DNA of 64,000 bases, taken from positions 682,001 through 746,000 of the forward strand of contig NZ_JASCXI010000001.1 of NCBI RefSeq assembly GCF_030271515.1, given 5' to 3'. The DNA is from Erythrobacter oryzae (GTDB taxonomy: Bacteria; Pseudomonadota; Alphaproteobacteria; Sphingomonadales; Sphingomonadaceae). Each line of letters starts with the position of its first letter. Position 1 is the first letter of the stretch. The position numbers and the translations under genes were made by a program. Below, piece by piece: positions 50,856-59,672 of the stretch. The notes below the pieces were generated by a model that saw only the letters and a program-made list of their open reading frames with translations, was not told where the DNA came from and did no database searches.

Positions 50856-51848
50856 ATGGCGGGAAGCTTGGGATTGGATATCAACGCCCTGATGCAGGGC
50901 GGCCTGGCGGATTGGCTCGCCGGCCAGAACGAGATGCGCGAAAGCGCGAAGAAGCAGGCCACGAGCCGCTGGGTCTGGGGCGCGGTGATCCTGATGCCGG
51001 TGCTCGCTTTCGTGTGGTTCAGCCCTGTGCCGACGCAGTTGTCGATGGTGCTGACCGCCGGGGGCATCGCGGGCACGGCATATTGGGGATATCGCCCGAT
51101 CGCTGCCGCGACGCAGGCGATCAAGACCGGGATCAACTCCGCCATCGCAGCAAGCTACGGCCTCACCTATGCCGCCGAGGTCGAGCCCGGCCCCGAGTTC
51201 GAGGCAGCGCGCACCTATGGTCTGCTGCCCTCCTACGACCGCTCGGACTTCGAGGACCGCTGGCACGGCGCGCTCGAGGGGCATGATTTCGACCTTTATG
51301 AATGCCATCTCGAGGAACAGCGCGGGTCGGGCAAGAACCGGCGCTGGGTGACGGTGTTCCGCGGGCCGATCATCCGCATGGGTTTCGGCCGCAGCTTCCA
51401 TTCCACCACGCTGCTCGAACGCGCGGGCAAGCACCGCAAGTGGATGGGGCTCGGCGGGGCGAGCGATCACGTCAGCTTCGAGGGCCACCGCCTCGACCGT
51501 GTCGATCAGGTCCACCCGGCATTCGGCGAGACCTTCGCGCTCTATTCCGACGATCAGGTCGAGGCGCGCGTGCTGGTGCATCCGAGCTATGTCGAGCATC
51601 TCCTGCGGCTCGAGAACGCCTTCGACGCGCGCGAGCTGCGCGCGCTGTTCTCGCGCGGCGAGGTGATCATCGCGATCGAGGCGGGCGACCTGTTCGAGAG
51701 CGGCGGGATGGACGCCGCCCGCGATCACGAGAACGCCGCCCGCGCCGCGCGCCAGTTCGCCGCGATGGCGGGCCTCGCGCTGGCGATCAACCAGAACGAG
51801 CGCGGGCGGGTGCTGCAGGATCGGCCCGAGGTTTCGGGCGACCTTTAG
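50856..51848 (+). CDS. DUF3137 membrane protein (LemA partner)
   Basis: A 330-residue protein with two close membrane helices at about 40-75 (WVWGAVILMPVLAFVWF and LSMVLTAGGIAGTAYWGY) and a large soluble C-terminal domain. Landmarks are YDRSDFEDRWHG, VTVFRGPIIRMGFGRSF and HPSYVEHLLRLENAF, typical of DUF3137. It is divergent from lemA over 84 bases, the arrangement known for this pair. Its stop lies 3 bases from that of the convergent YbjN-like gene. Confidence 0.85.
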   Translation: MAGSLGLDINALMQGGLADWLAGQNEMRESAKKQATSRWVWGAVILMPVLAFVWFSPVPTQLSMVLTAGGIAGTAYWGYRPIAAATQAIKTGINSAIAASYGLTYAAEVEPGPEFEAARTYGLLPSYDRSDFEDRWHGALEGHDFDLYECHLEEQRGSGKNRRWVTVFRGPIIRMGFGRSFHSTTLLERAGKHRKWMGLGGASDHVSFEGHRLDRVDQVHPAFGETFALYSDDQVEARVLVHPSYVEHLLRLENAFDARELRALFSRGEVIIAIEAGDLFESGGMDAARDHENAARAARQFAAMAGLALAINQNERGRVLQDRPEVSGDL

Positions 51849-51851
51849 GCT

Positions 51852-52364
51852 CTATTCCGCCGCCGGTTCCTCGCCCGCCGCCATCGCATAGGCATCGCCC
51901 ACGAGGCCGAGCAGCACGTCCACATTGGCGCTGATATTGCCCATCGTCACACCCTTATCGAGGACGTGGTAGCGGGTGAAGATCAGCGACTTCTCGGTGA
52001 AGTCGGCGGTCGTGCCGATCGCGGCCAGATCGTCATTGGCCTTGGCGAGGGTCTGGTAGGTGGTGGTCGCGGGCAGGTCGTAGCGCGCCTGCATCATGAC
52101 GCCCTGGCAGCCCGGAACGCCCTTCACGTCGCAGGCGGTGCCGAACAGGAGGTAGATGATCCCGTCCTCACTCTCTGCGGCGAGATAGGTCTCGCCCGGC
52201 TTGCCGGTTTCCTTGATCGTGTGACCGAGCGATTTGACGATCGCCTCCAGATCGGCCTGCTTGACCGACATGACGACGCGCTTGGCATCATAGCTCTGCG
52301 CCGCCACGGGCGCGGCCGCCCCCGCCATGGCGAGTGCTGCGGCGATGGTCAGAAATCTTGTCAT
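51852..52364 (-). CDS. Exported YbjN-like protein
   Basis: A 170-residue protein with a clear signal peptide (about 1-22, ending APVAAQ) and a domain with VVMSVKQADLEAIVKSLGHT and TYLAAESEDGIIYLLFG, resembling the YbjN fold, a chaperone-like small alpha/beta domain. It is the last gene of the polyamine operon, 26 bases after the carboxyspermidine decarboxylase. A role in the periplasm or in stress is possible but not shown. Start 52364 has GGGGGGA upstream. Confidence 0.75.
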   Translation of the reverse strand: MTRFLTIAAALAMAGAAAPVAAQSYDAKRVVMSVKQADLEAIVKSLGHTIKETGKPGETYLAAESEDGIIYLLFGTACDVKGVPGCQGVMMQARYDLPATTTYQTLAKANDDLAAIGTTADFTEKSLIFTRYHVLDKGVTMGNISANVDVLLGLVGDAYAMAAGEEPAAE

Positions 52365-52390
52365 AGGCGTGTCCCCCCTCATCCGGCCGC

Positions 52391-53584
52391 TCAACTCAGC
52401 CGGTCACGGAAATCCTCGTAATCGAAGCGCTTGATGCAGTCGAGCGCGTCGGTCTCGCTGTCCCACATCCAGATGCTCGGCAGCGCGACGCCGTTGAAGG
52501 TGTTGGTCTTGACCATCGAGTAATGCGCCTGGTCGAGGAAAGCGAAACGCGCGCCGGGTTCGGCGGCGACCGGCAGGCGGTAGTCGCCGATCACGTCGCC
52601 CGCAAGGCAGGAGGGCCCGCCGAGGCGGATCGGGATCATGTCCTCGTCCGTGAGCTCGCCCAGCATCGCGGGGCGATAGGGCGCCTCGAGCACGTCGGGC
52701 ATGTGACAGGTCGCCGAGATGTCGGTGATCCCCACCGGCATCTCGTTGAAATGGGTGTCGAGCAGCGTGCCGACGAGAATGCCCGCATCGAGCGCGACCG
52801 CCTCGCCGGGCTCGAGGATGATCTGGCAGCCGGTGTCGGCGGCGGCATCCTTGAGGAATTCGACCAGTTCCTCGCGCTGGTAATCGGCGCGGGTGATGTG
52901 GTGGCCGCCGCCCATGTTGATCCACTTGAGCTGGTCGAAGAAGGGCTCGATCACGTCGAACACCCGGTCCCACGTGGCCTTCAGCGGCTCGAAATCCTGT
53001 TCGCACAGATTGTGGAAGTGGATGCCCTCCACCCCCTCCATGTGCTCTTCGGTGAGCTGGTCGAGCGGGAAGCCCAATCGCGATCCGGGTGCCGAGGGGT
53101 CATACTTGGCGACCTCGCCCGTGGGCACCTGCGGGTTGATCCTGAGACCCACGCTGACGGGCGCGCCGTTGGCGGCGGCGTTGTCGAGGATCAACCGCGC
53201 GCGCTGGTGCTGGTAGGGCGAGTTGAAGATCACGTGGTCCGAGAGGCGGCAGATCTCCTCAAGCTCCTCGGGTTTGAAGGCGGCGGAGTAGGTGGCGATC
53301 TCGCCGTCGTAGAATTCGCTCGCGAGCCGCGCTTCCCACAGGCCGGAGGTCGAAACCCCGTCGAGATATTCCCCGATGATCGGCGCGGCCGACCACATCG
53401 AGAACGCCTTCAATGCGGCAAAGACCTTGATGTCCGCGCCTTCCGCCGCCGCGGCATCGCGCACCGCCGCCAGCACGCGGCAATTCTCGCGCAGCTTCGC
53501 GGCGTCGACCACGAAGGCGGGGCTGTCGACGCGCGACAGATCGAAATGGGCAAAGGCCCCGGGATCACCGGCCTTGGTCTGCAT
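52391..53584 (-). CDS. nspC: Carboxynorspermidine/carboxyspermidine decarboxylase
   Basis: A 397-residue fold-III PLP decarboxylase, the last step of the alternative spermidine route. PLP Lys59 is in VFAALKAFSMWS. The segments GVSTSGLWEARL, GIHFHNLCEQ, NMGGGHHITRADY and LEPGEAVALDAG match the NspC family, with GGPSCLAGDVIGDY carrying the active-site Cys. It starts 2 bases after the NHL-repeat lipoprotein gene. No S-adenosylmethionine decarboxylase is seen, in keeping with this pathway. Confidence 0.96.
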   Translation of the reverse strand: MQTKAGDPGAFAHFDLSRVDSPAFVVDAAKLRENCRVLAAVRDAAAAEGADIKVFAALKAFSMWSAAPIIGEYLDGVSTSGLWEARLASEFYDGEIATYSAAFKPEELEEICRLSDHVIFNSPYQHQRARLILDNAAANGAPVSVGLRINPQVPTGEVAKYDPSAPGSRLGFPLDQLTEEHMEGVEGIHFHNLCEQDFEPLKATWDRVFDVIEPFFDQLKWINMGGGHHITRADYQREELVEFLKDAAADTGCQIILEPGEAVALDAGILVGTLLDTHFNEMPVGITDISATCHMPDVLEAPYRPAMLGELTDEDMIPIRLGGPSCLAGDVIGDYRLPVAAEPGARFAFLDQAHYSMVKTNTFNGVALPSIWMWDSETDALDCIKRFDYEDFRDRLS

Positions 53585-53586
53585 GA

Positions 53587-54549
53587 TTACTTGTCCGAAG
53601 TGGCAGGAAGAGAAAGGCGCACGACGCGTCCGCCATTGACGTCGGTGACGTAGATATGGCCGTCCGCGCTGATCGCAAGGTCGTGGCCGAGGCTGGCGTC
53701 CTCGCCGGGGAGGCTGATGTCGTAGGAGGCCTCGACTGTCCCGTCGGCGGCATAGATGCGCAGGATCGCGCCATTGCGGTCGGCCCCGTCGCGACCCTCG
53801 ACCGCGAGCAGCCGCCCCCCGCCCAGAGGTTTGATCGCGTAGGTGTGGTTGCCCGCCGGGGAGGCCCAGCTGGCGACCTCCTTGCCGTCATGCCCATAGA
53901 CCGCGATCCGCGCGTGCTCGCGGTCGGCGACGTAGATGTGCCTGTCATCGACCGCGACCGCGTGGGCGACCTTGAAGTCGCCCCAGTCGCGCAGGAATTG
54001 CCCCTCGGAGGAGAACTCGGCGACCCGTGTGTTGACGTAGCCGTCTGCGATCAGCACGCGCTTGCCGAGGAAAGCGACGTCGGCGGGGCGACCGAAGTGG
54101 GAGGCGTCCTGCTTGGTCACCCCCTGCTCGCCGAGGGTAAGTTCCAGCGTGCCCTCGGGCGAGAAGCGCATCACCTGCTCGCGCGCGACGTCGGTGATCC
54201 AGACCTTGCCGTCGGGGTCGATCGAGATGCCGTGCGGCATGACGAACTGCCCTGCCCCCCACTGGGCGAGCAATTTGCCCTCGGGCGAGAACTTGAACAC
54301 CGTGGGTTCGGGGATCGGATCCTCGGGGAACGGCTCGGCCCACTTGCGCCCGGCGCGGTGGAGCACCCAGACATTGCCCTCGGCGTCGACATCGACCGCG
54401 CTGACCTCGCCAAACTTCGCGCCTGCGGGGATGGTCGGCCAGCCGGCATCGACCGCAAGGCTTGGCACTTCTTCACGCGGCGGGAGAGCGGCGTCGCAGC
54501 CCGCCAAAGCCAGCGCAAAGGCCGCGAGACTCGCCCCCCATGCGCGCAT
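53587..54549 (-). CDS. NHL-repeat lipoprotein
   Basis: A 320-residue protein with a lipoprotein signal (FALALAGC, Cys about residue 18) and a six-bladed-propeller-like domain of NHL repeats. Repeats show GNVWVLHRAGRKW, GKVWITDVAREQVMRFSPEG, and DRHIYVADREHARIAVYGHDG, ending GHIYVTDVNGGRVV. This is similar to the secreted peptidylglycine-lyase/6-bladed propeller group. Its ATG overlaps the dehydrogenase stop (TGATG), so it is tightly built into the polyamine operon. Its role there is unknown. Confidence 0.9.
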   Translation of the reverse strand: MRAWGASLAAFALALAGCDAALPPREEVPSLAVDAGWPTIPAGAKFGEVSAVDVDAEGNVWVLHRAGRKWAEPFPEDPIPEPTVFKFSPEGKLLAQWGAGQFVMPHGISIDPDGKVWITDVAREQVMRFSPEGTLELTLGEQGVTKQDASHFGRPADVAFLGKRVLIADGYVNTRVAEFSSEGQFLRDWGDFKVAHAVAVDDRHIYVADREHARIAVYGHDGKEVASWASPAGNHTYAIKPLGGGRLLAVEGRDGADRNGAILRIYAADGTVEASYDISLPGEDASLGHDLAISADGHIYVTDVNGGRVVRLSLPATSDK

Positions 54550-55775
54550 CAGAAGGAAACCGGGCCGTCCAGCTCCTCGACCGTCCACGGCAGGCCGTGT
54601 TCGTTGAGCATCGCCATGAAGGGATCGGGATCGAGCTGTTCGATGTTGAACACGCCCTCACCCTGCCATTCGCCCTTCACCATCATCGCCGCGCCGATCA
54701 TGGCAGGAACGCCGGTGGTGTAGCTGACCGCCTGGTTGCCGGTCTCCTCGTAAGCTGCCTCGTGCGAGCAGATGTTCTTGATGTAGAACGTCTTCTCGCC
54801 GCTGCCGTCGAGCGCTTCGCCGGTCGCGATCACGCCGATGTTGGTGTTCCCCTTGGTGGTCTCGCCCAGCGTCTCCGGCTTGGGGAGCACCGCCGCCAAG
54901 AATTGCAGCGGGATGATGTCCTTGCCTTGATACTTCACCGGCTCGATGCTCGTCATGCCGACGTTCTGGAGCACGGTGAGGTGGGTGATGTACTGATCGC
55001 CGAAGGTCATCCAGAACCGCGCGCGCTCGAGTTCGGGGACGAACTTGGCGAGGCTTTCCAGCTCCTCGTGGTACATCAGGTACATGTTCTTGGGGCCGAC
55101 CGCCTCGAAATCGAAGCCGACCTTGGTGGACATGGCGGGGGTCTCGACCCACTCGCCGTTCTCCCAGTGGCGCGCGGGGGCGGTCACTTCGCGGATGTTG
55201 ATTTCCGGGTTGAAGTTGGTCGCGAAATGCTGGCCGTGGTCACCGCCGTTGCAGTCCAGAATATCGAGCTGGCGGATGGTCTTCAATTTGTGCTTCTTGA
55301 GCCACATGGTGAAGACGCTGGTGACGCCTGGATCGAAGCCGCTGCCGAGCAGCGCCATCAGGCCTGCGTCCTTGTAGCGCTCCTGATAGGCCCACTGCCA
55401 CTTGTATTCGAACTTCGCCTCGTCCTTGGGCTCGTAATTGGCGGTGTCGAGGTAATCGACTCCCGCTTCGAGGCAGGCGTCCATGATCGGCAGGTCCTGA
55501 TAGGGGAGCGCCAGGTTGACCACGAGGCCTGCGCCGGTCTCGCGGATCAGGCGGACCATTGCGGGGACTTCCTCGGCGTCGATCTCGTAGGTGGCGATGT
55601 CGCGCCCGCAGCGCTCCTTGACGCTGGCGGCGATGGCGTCGCACTTCGATTTGGTGCGGCTGGCCAAGTGGATTTCGGGGAAGATATCGGGGTTGAACGC
55701 CATCTTGTGGACGCAGACCGAACTCACCCCACCCGCACCGATGACCAGAACGGTGCTGTTGTTTGCTGCCGACAT
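54549..55775 (-). CDS. Carboxynorspermidine/carboxyspermidine dehydrogenase (saccharopine-dehydrogenase fold)
   Basis: A 408-residue NADPH-dependent enzyme condensing putrescine (or diaminopropane) with aspartate semialdehyde. The N-terminal fold is VLVIGAGGVSSVCVHKMA. Then come VVNLALPYQDLPIMDACLEAG and GSGFDPGVTSVF, and the catalytic region DILDCNGGDHGQHFATNF. These fit carboxynorspermidine synthase (LYS1-like) rather than lysine-making saccharopine dehydrogenase, supported by nspC two genes away. It opens the operon. Confidence 0.94.
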   Translation of the reverse strand: MSAANNSTVLVIGAGGVSSVCVHKMAFNPDIFPEIHLASRTKSKCDAIAASVKERCGRDIATYEIDAEEVPAMVRLIRETGAGLVVNLALPYQDLPIMDACLEAGVDYLDTANYEPKDEAKFEYKWQWAYQERYKDAGLMALLGSGFDPGVTSVFTMWLKKHKLKTIRQLDILDCNGGDHGQHFATNFNPEINIREVTAPARHWENGEWVETPAMSTKVGFDFEAVGPKNMYLMYHEELESLAKFVPELERARFWMTFGDQYITHLTVLQNVGMTSIEPVKYQGKDIIPLQFLAAVLPKPETLGETTKGNTNIGVIATGEALDGSGEKTFYIKNICSHEAAYEETGNQAVSYTTGVPAMIGAAMMVKGEWQGEGVFNIEQLDPDPFMAMLNEHGLPWTVEELDGPVSF

Positions 55776-56010
55776 GAGAGGAACCTTTCGTAGAGCGATG
55801 CGAATCTTGCGCGCGCCCTACCCCAACGCACTCCGCGCTACAAATGATCCGCATTTCCTACAGGCGCGTGATTTGCCATAGGAGAGGCATGACAAGTTTA
55901 TGCTGCCATTTCCCGAGCCGCCAACCGCAAGAGAGAAGCCGCGCGCGGGGAGCCTTTTTCTCCTCCTGGACAGTGTCTCATGTGTCTCCAACAGACAGGT
56001 TGCCGCTGCC
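55776..56010. other. Divergent gap upstream of the dehydrogenase and dehydratase genes
   Basis: About 235 bases, AT-richer near 55880-55900. It should carry the promoters of the polyamine operon (left) and the dehydratase (right). I see no strong inverted repeat and no small gene. Confidence 0.45.
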
Positions 56011-56964
56011 GTGACTGAACGCACCCCCACCCGCGAGGGCGTGATCGCGGCGGCCGAGTCGGTCGCGGCCATCCTGCCCCCTACCCCGCTCCTGCCCGTC
56101 ACCATCGGCGGCGTGCAGGCATGGGTGAAGGCCGAGACGCTGCAACCGATCGGCTCGTTCAAGATCAGGGGCGCATGGTGGCGCCTCTCCAACCTCACGC
56201 CCGAGGAGCGGCGTGCGGGGGTGGTGGCGGTGTCATCGGGCAACCATGCGCAGGGCGTGGCGTGGTCGGGACGCAGGCTCGGCGTGCCGGCGACCATCGT
56301 GATGCCGCACGACGCGCCGGAGGTGAAGCTCGCCAACACCAAGGCGCTCGGCGCCGAGGTTGTGCTCTACCAGCGCCCCGGAGAGGACCGCGATGCGGTC
56401 GCCGCCAGGCTCATCCAAGAGCGCGGCGGCACGCTCGTCCATGCCTTCGGCGATCCGTGGGTGATCGAGGGCCAAGGCAGCGCCGCAATCGAGATCGCCG
56501 CGCAGCTCGGCCGCGCGCCTTCGCGCATTGTCGCCTGCTGCGGCGGCGGCGGGCTGACCGCGGGGCTGGCGCTAGGCGCGCCCGACAGCGCTGTGCATCC
56601 CGTCGAGCCGGTCGGCTGGGACATGGTGGGCCAGGCGATGGCCAAGGGCGAGCTGGTCCACGCCGCGCCGGATGCACCCAAGACGATCTGCGACGCGCTC
56701 CAGCCCAATGTCACCAAGGCCCTCAACCTCGGCCTCCTCAAGGGCCGCGCCGAGCCCGGCGTCACCGTCACCGACGACGAGGTGCGCGCCGCCCAGCGCT
56801 TCGCCTTTGCCGAGCTGCGCCTCGTGGTCGAACCCGGCGGCGCGGCAGCGCTCGCGGCGGCGCTGGCGGGCAAGGTGCCTCTCGACGCGGACACCGTCAT
56901 CATGCTCACCGGCGGCAATGCCGATCCGGCCGCCTATGCCGCTACCATTGCAGGCTCGACATAG
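56011..56964 (+). CDS. Threonine/serine dehydratase-like PLP enzyme
   Basis: A 317-residue fold-II PLP enzyme. The PLP Lys is in SFKIRGAWWRL, substrate loop VSSGNHAQGVAW and phosphate loop CCGGGGLTAGLAL are all present, with LTGGNADP at the end. The length matches catabolic threonine or serine dehydratases without the C-terminal ACT domain. The start is uncertain: GTG at 56011 gives a clean family N-terminus (TERTPTREGV), while the frame is open to an ATG 37 codons upstream. Divergent from the dehydrogenase across ~235 bases. Confidence 0.85.
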   Translation: MTERTPTREGVIAAAESVAAILPPTPLLPVTIGGVQAWVKAETLQPIGSFKIRGAWWRLSNLTPEERRAGVVAVSSGNHAQGVAWSGRRLGVPATIVMPHDAPEVKLANTKALGAEVVLYQRPGEDRDAVAARLIQERGGTLVHAFGDPWVIEGQGSAAIEIAAQLGRAPSRIVACCGGGGLTAGLALGAPDSAVHPVEPVGWDMVGQAMAKGELVHAAPDAPKTICDALQPNVTKALNLGLLKGRAEPGVTVTDDEVRAAQRFAFAELRLVVEPGGAAALAAALAGKVPLDADTVIMLTGGNADPAAYAATIAGST

Positions 56965-56983
56965 AGCTGTGGAAACCGTCACA

Positions 56984-57026
56984 TTGACGAAACGCAGCGC
57001 GAATACGACAACAGCTTGACGTAACG
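56984..57026. promoter_or_regulatory. Two direct repeats upstream of btaA
   Basis: TTGACGAAACG (56984-56994) and TTGACGTAACG (57016-57026) match at 10 of 11 positions and are 32 bases apart, about three helical turns. They lie 19 bases before the btaA ATG. They may be regulator half-sites or overlapping -35 elements. They do not match the PhoB box well. Confidence 0.4.
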
Positions 57027-57044
57027 GCAAGGACCCCCTCCCCC

Positions 57045-58259
57045 ATGGCTACCCAGGCAAAGCGGATCATCGAAGAAGCGGTGATCCGCAAGGATGCAAA
57101 GGTCGGCGACAAGCTGCTCGACAAGGCGTTCGCGCTCGCCTTCAAGGGGCTGGTCTATGCCCAGATCTGGGAAGACCCGGTGGTCGACATGGAGGGTCTC
57201 GACATCCAGCCCGACAGCCGCGTGATGTGCATCGCGTCAGGATCGTGCAACGCGCTGTCCTACCTTACCGCGAACCCCGAGAGCGTCACCGCGGTCGACT
57301 TGAACCGCGCGCATGTGGCACTGGGCAAGCTCAAGATCGCGGCGATCCGCCACCTGCCGAACTACGAGCGCTTCCACCGCTTCTTCGCCCATGCCGACCA
57401 CAAGGAGAACGCGGCGGTCTACAAGACCATGATCGCCCCGCATCTCGACGCGGAGAGCCGCGCCTATTGGGAAAAGCGCGACATCCGCGGGCGGCGGCGG
57501 ATCAGCTACTTCACCAAGGGCATCTACCGGCAGGGATTGCTCGGCAATTTCATCGGCCTGGCGCACGTCTTTGCCAAGCTCTACAAGATCGATCTCGGCA
57601 AGCTGCTCGAAGCGCAGACGCTCGAGGAACAGCGCGCGGTGTTCGAACGCGAGCTTGCGCCGGTGTTCGAGAAGAAGTTCATCCGCTGGCTCACCGACCA
57701 GCCCGCCTCGCTGTTCGGCCTCGGCATTCCGCCCGCGCAGTTCGAGCACCTCGCGGGTGACGAGCGCATGGCCGAGGTGCTGCGCCGCCGGCTCGAGAAG
57801 CTCGCCTGCGACTTCGAGGTCAAGGACAACTACTTCGCCTGGCAGGCCTTCGGGCGCGGCTACAACCGCTCGGAGAACGCGGCGCTGCCGCCCTATCTCC
57901 AGCGCGCCAACTGGGAAGCGATGCGCGAGCGGATCCACCGGCTCGACGTCACCCGTGCCAACATGGTCGACTGGATCGGCAGCCGCGAGGAGGCGAGCAT
58001 GGACCGCTTCGTGCTGCTCGACGCGCAGGACTGGATGAACAACCAGCAATTGGACGGCTTGTGGAGCCGCATCACCCGCGCCAGCCGCCCCGGCGCGCGC
58101 GTGCTGTTCCGCACCGCCGCCGAGCCGAGCCTGCTGCCGGGCCGTCTCGACGACGCGATCCTGTCGAAGTGGCGTTATCTCGACGAGCTCTCCGCCGATC
58201 TCACCCGCCGCGATCGCTCGTCGATCTATGGCGGCGTGCATGTGTATGAGCTGGCGTGA
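57045..58259 (+). CDS. btaA: Betaine-lipid synthase BtaA (DUF3419): diacylglycerol 3-amino-3-carboxypropyl transferase
   Basis: A 404-residue DUF3419 protein that moves the 3-amino-3-carboxypropyl group of SAM to diacylglycerol, the first step of the phosphorus-free lipid DGTS. The Rossmann-like region is VMCIASGSCNALSYL with TAVDLNRAHVALGKLK. Landmarks YAQIWEDPVVDMEGL and FGLGIPPAQFEHL also fit the BtaA family. It is followed by btaB with an overlapping stop/start, as in known operons. Confidence 0.95.
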   Translation: MATQAKRIIEEAVIRKDAKVGDKLLDKAFALAFKGLVYAQIWEDPVVDMEGLDIQPDSRVMCIASGSCNALSYLTANPESVTAVDLNRAHVALGKLKIAAIRHLPNYERFHRFFAHADHKENAAVYKTMIAPHLDAESRAYWEKRDIRGRRRISYFTKGIYRQGLLGNFIGLAHVFAKLYKIDLGKLLEAQTLEEQRAVFERELAPVFEKKFIRWLTDQPASLFGLGIPPAQFEHLAGDERMAEVLRRRLEKLACDFEVKDNYFAWQAFGRGYNRSENAALPPYLQRANWEAMRERIHRLDVTRANMVDWIGSREEASMDRFVLLDAQDWMNNQQLDGLWSRITRASRPGARVLFRTAAEPSLLPGRLDDAILSKWRYLDELSADLTRRDRSSIYGGVHVYELA

Positions 58260-58915
58260 TGGCGCCTGAAACCCTTGGCGCCCCCCGCCCCTCGCACGCC
58301 GCGCTGATGGACGAGGTCTATCGCGGGCAGCGCCACATCTATGATTTCACGCGCAAATACTACCTGTTCGGGCGCGACACGCTGATTGCCGGGCTCGATG
58401 CCCGCCCCGGGATGCGGGTGCTCGAGGTCGCCTGCGGGACGGGGCGCAACCTTGCCAAGGTCGCCAAGGCGTGGCCGGGGGTGCGATTGTTCGGGCTCGA
58501 TATCTCCAGCGAGATGCTCAAGAGCGCGCGCGCGGCGCTGGGCGAGGATGCGCGGCTGGGCGAAGGCGATGCCTGCGCCTTCGATCCCGCCAGCCTGCTC
58601 GGCGAGCCCGCCTTCGAGCGGATCGTGCTGTCCTATTCGCTCTCGATGATCCCCGACTGGCAGGGCGCGCTGGCCCATGCGGCGGGGCAGCTGGCGCCGG
58701 GCGGATCGCTGCACGTGGTCGACTTCGGCGATCTCGGCGGGCTGCCGGGGCCGTTCCGGAAAGGCTTGCTGGCGTGGCTGGCGAAGTTCCATGTCGCCCC
58801 GCGCACCGACCTGCCCGCGGTCGCGGCCGAGGTGGCGGCGGCGCGGGGGCTGGTGCTGGAGAGTCGGCGCGGACCGCTCGGCTACTACCAGCTCCACGTG
58901 CTGCGGGCGCGCTAG
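58259..58915 (+). CDS. btaB: Betaine-lipid N-methyltransferase BtaB
   Basis: A 218-residue class-I SAM methyltransferase that N-methylates the BtaA product three times to give DGTS. The SAM motif is VLEVACGTGRNL, followed by LFGLDISSEML and GGSLHVVDFGD. The N-terminal DEVYRGQRHIYDFTRKYYLFGR is typical of BtaB. Start is ATG at 58259 (TGATG with the btaA stop) or GTG at 58256. Its stop shares CTAG with the convergent cysQ gene. Confidence 0.94.
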   Translation: MAPETLGAPRPSHAALMDEVYRGQRHIYDFTRKYYLFGRDTLIAGLDARPGMRVLEVACGTGRNLAKVAKAWPGVRLFGLDISSEMLKSARAALGEDARLGEGDACAFDPASLLGEPAFERIVLSYSLSMIPDWQGALAHAAGQLAPGGSLHVVDFGDLGGLPGPFRKGLLAWLAKFHVAPRTDLPAVAAEVAAARGLVLESRRGPLGYYQLHVLRAR

Positions 58916-59661
58916 CGATCGGCGGCGCTGACCTCGGCGACCTTCGCCAGCACCATGGCGGCGTGCTCCTTCCGGCAGATCAGCAGGTCGGGCATGTAGG
59001 TGTCGGCGCGGTTGTAGACCAGCGGCGAGCCGTCGATGCGCGAGACGTGGAGGCCATGCGCCAGCGCCACGGCGGCAGGCGCGCAGCTGTCCCACTCGTA
59101 TTGCCCGCCGGTGTGGAGGTAGATGTCGGCCTGCCCGAGGATCACCGCCATCGCCTTGGCCCCGGCGCTGCCCATCGGCACCAGCGCGGCGCCGATCATG
59201 GCGGCAACCGCCTCAGCCTCGGGAGCAGGACGCGTGCGGCTGACGACCATCCTGAGCACCTCGGGCGCAGGCGGCACGGAGACGGGCCGGTCGGAGCGCA
59301 GCACCCTGCCCTGATCCGGCAAGGCCACCGCGCCCAGCACCGGCGCGCCGTCCAACGCCAGCGCGACATGCACCGCCCAGTCAGCCCGCGCCTCGCCATA
59401 TTCGCGCGTGCCGTCGACCGGATCGACGATCCACACCCGCGAGGCATAGAGCCGATCGAGGTTGTCCTTCTCCTCCTCCGACAGCAGCGCATCCCCGGGC
59501 CGCTGGGCGCGCAGGGCGTGGCACAAGAACTGGTTCGCGGTCGCATCCCCTGCCAGCCCGAGAGCCTTGTCGGCGAAGACGCCGCTCGACCGCACGGCGA
59601 TCAGCAACTGCCCCGCCACCTCGGCAAGGTGCGCGGCGAGCGCGGCGTCGGTCATGGCCAT
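58912..59661 (-). CDS. cysQ: 3'(2'),5'-bisphosphate nucleotidase (CysQ)
   Basis: A 249-residue inositol-monophosphatase-fold phosphatase that removes PAP or PAPS, keeping sulfate assimilation flowing. Metal ligands are in LLSEEEKDN, WIVDPVDGTREYG and the late WDSCAPAAVALAHG. GAGGG lies before the ATG at 59661; alternatives are GTG 59676 (overlapping the cysNC stop) and ATG 59655. Last gene of the cysD-cysNC-cysQ operon. Confidence 0.93.
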   Translation of the reverse strand: MAMTDAALAAHLAEVAGQLLIAVRSSGVFADKALGLAGDATANQFLCHALRAQRPGDALLSEEEKDNLDRLYASRVWIVDPVDGTREYGEARADWAVHVALALDGAPVLGAVALPDQGRVLRSDRPVSVPPAPEVLRMVVSRTRPAPEAEAVAAMIGAALVPMGSAGAKAMAVILGQADIYLHTGGQYEWDSCAPAAVALAHGLHVSRIDGSPLVYNRADTYMPDLLICRKEHAAMVLAKVAEVSAADR

Positions 59662-59672
59662 CGGGGCTTCCC

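Noticed and set aside
56974..56991. Possible PhoB box before btaA
   Set aside because: CTGT and CGTCACA half-sites are spaced wrongly (about 10 instead of 11 bases) and match poorly.
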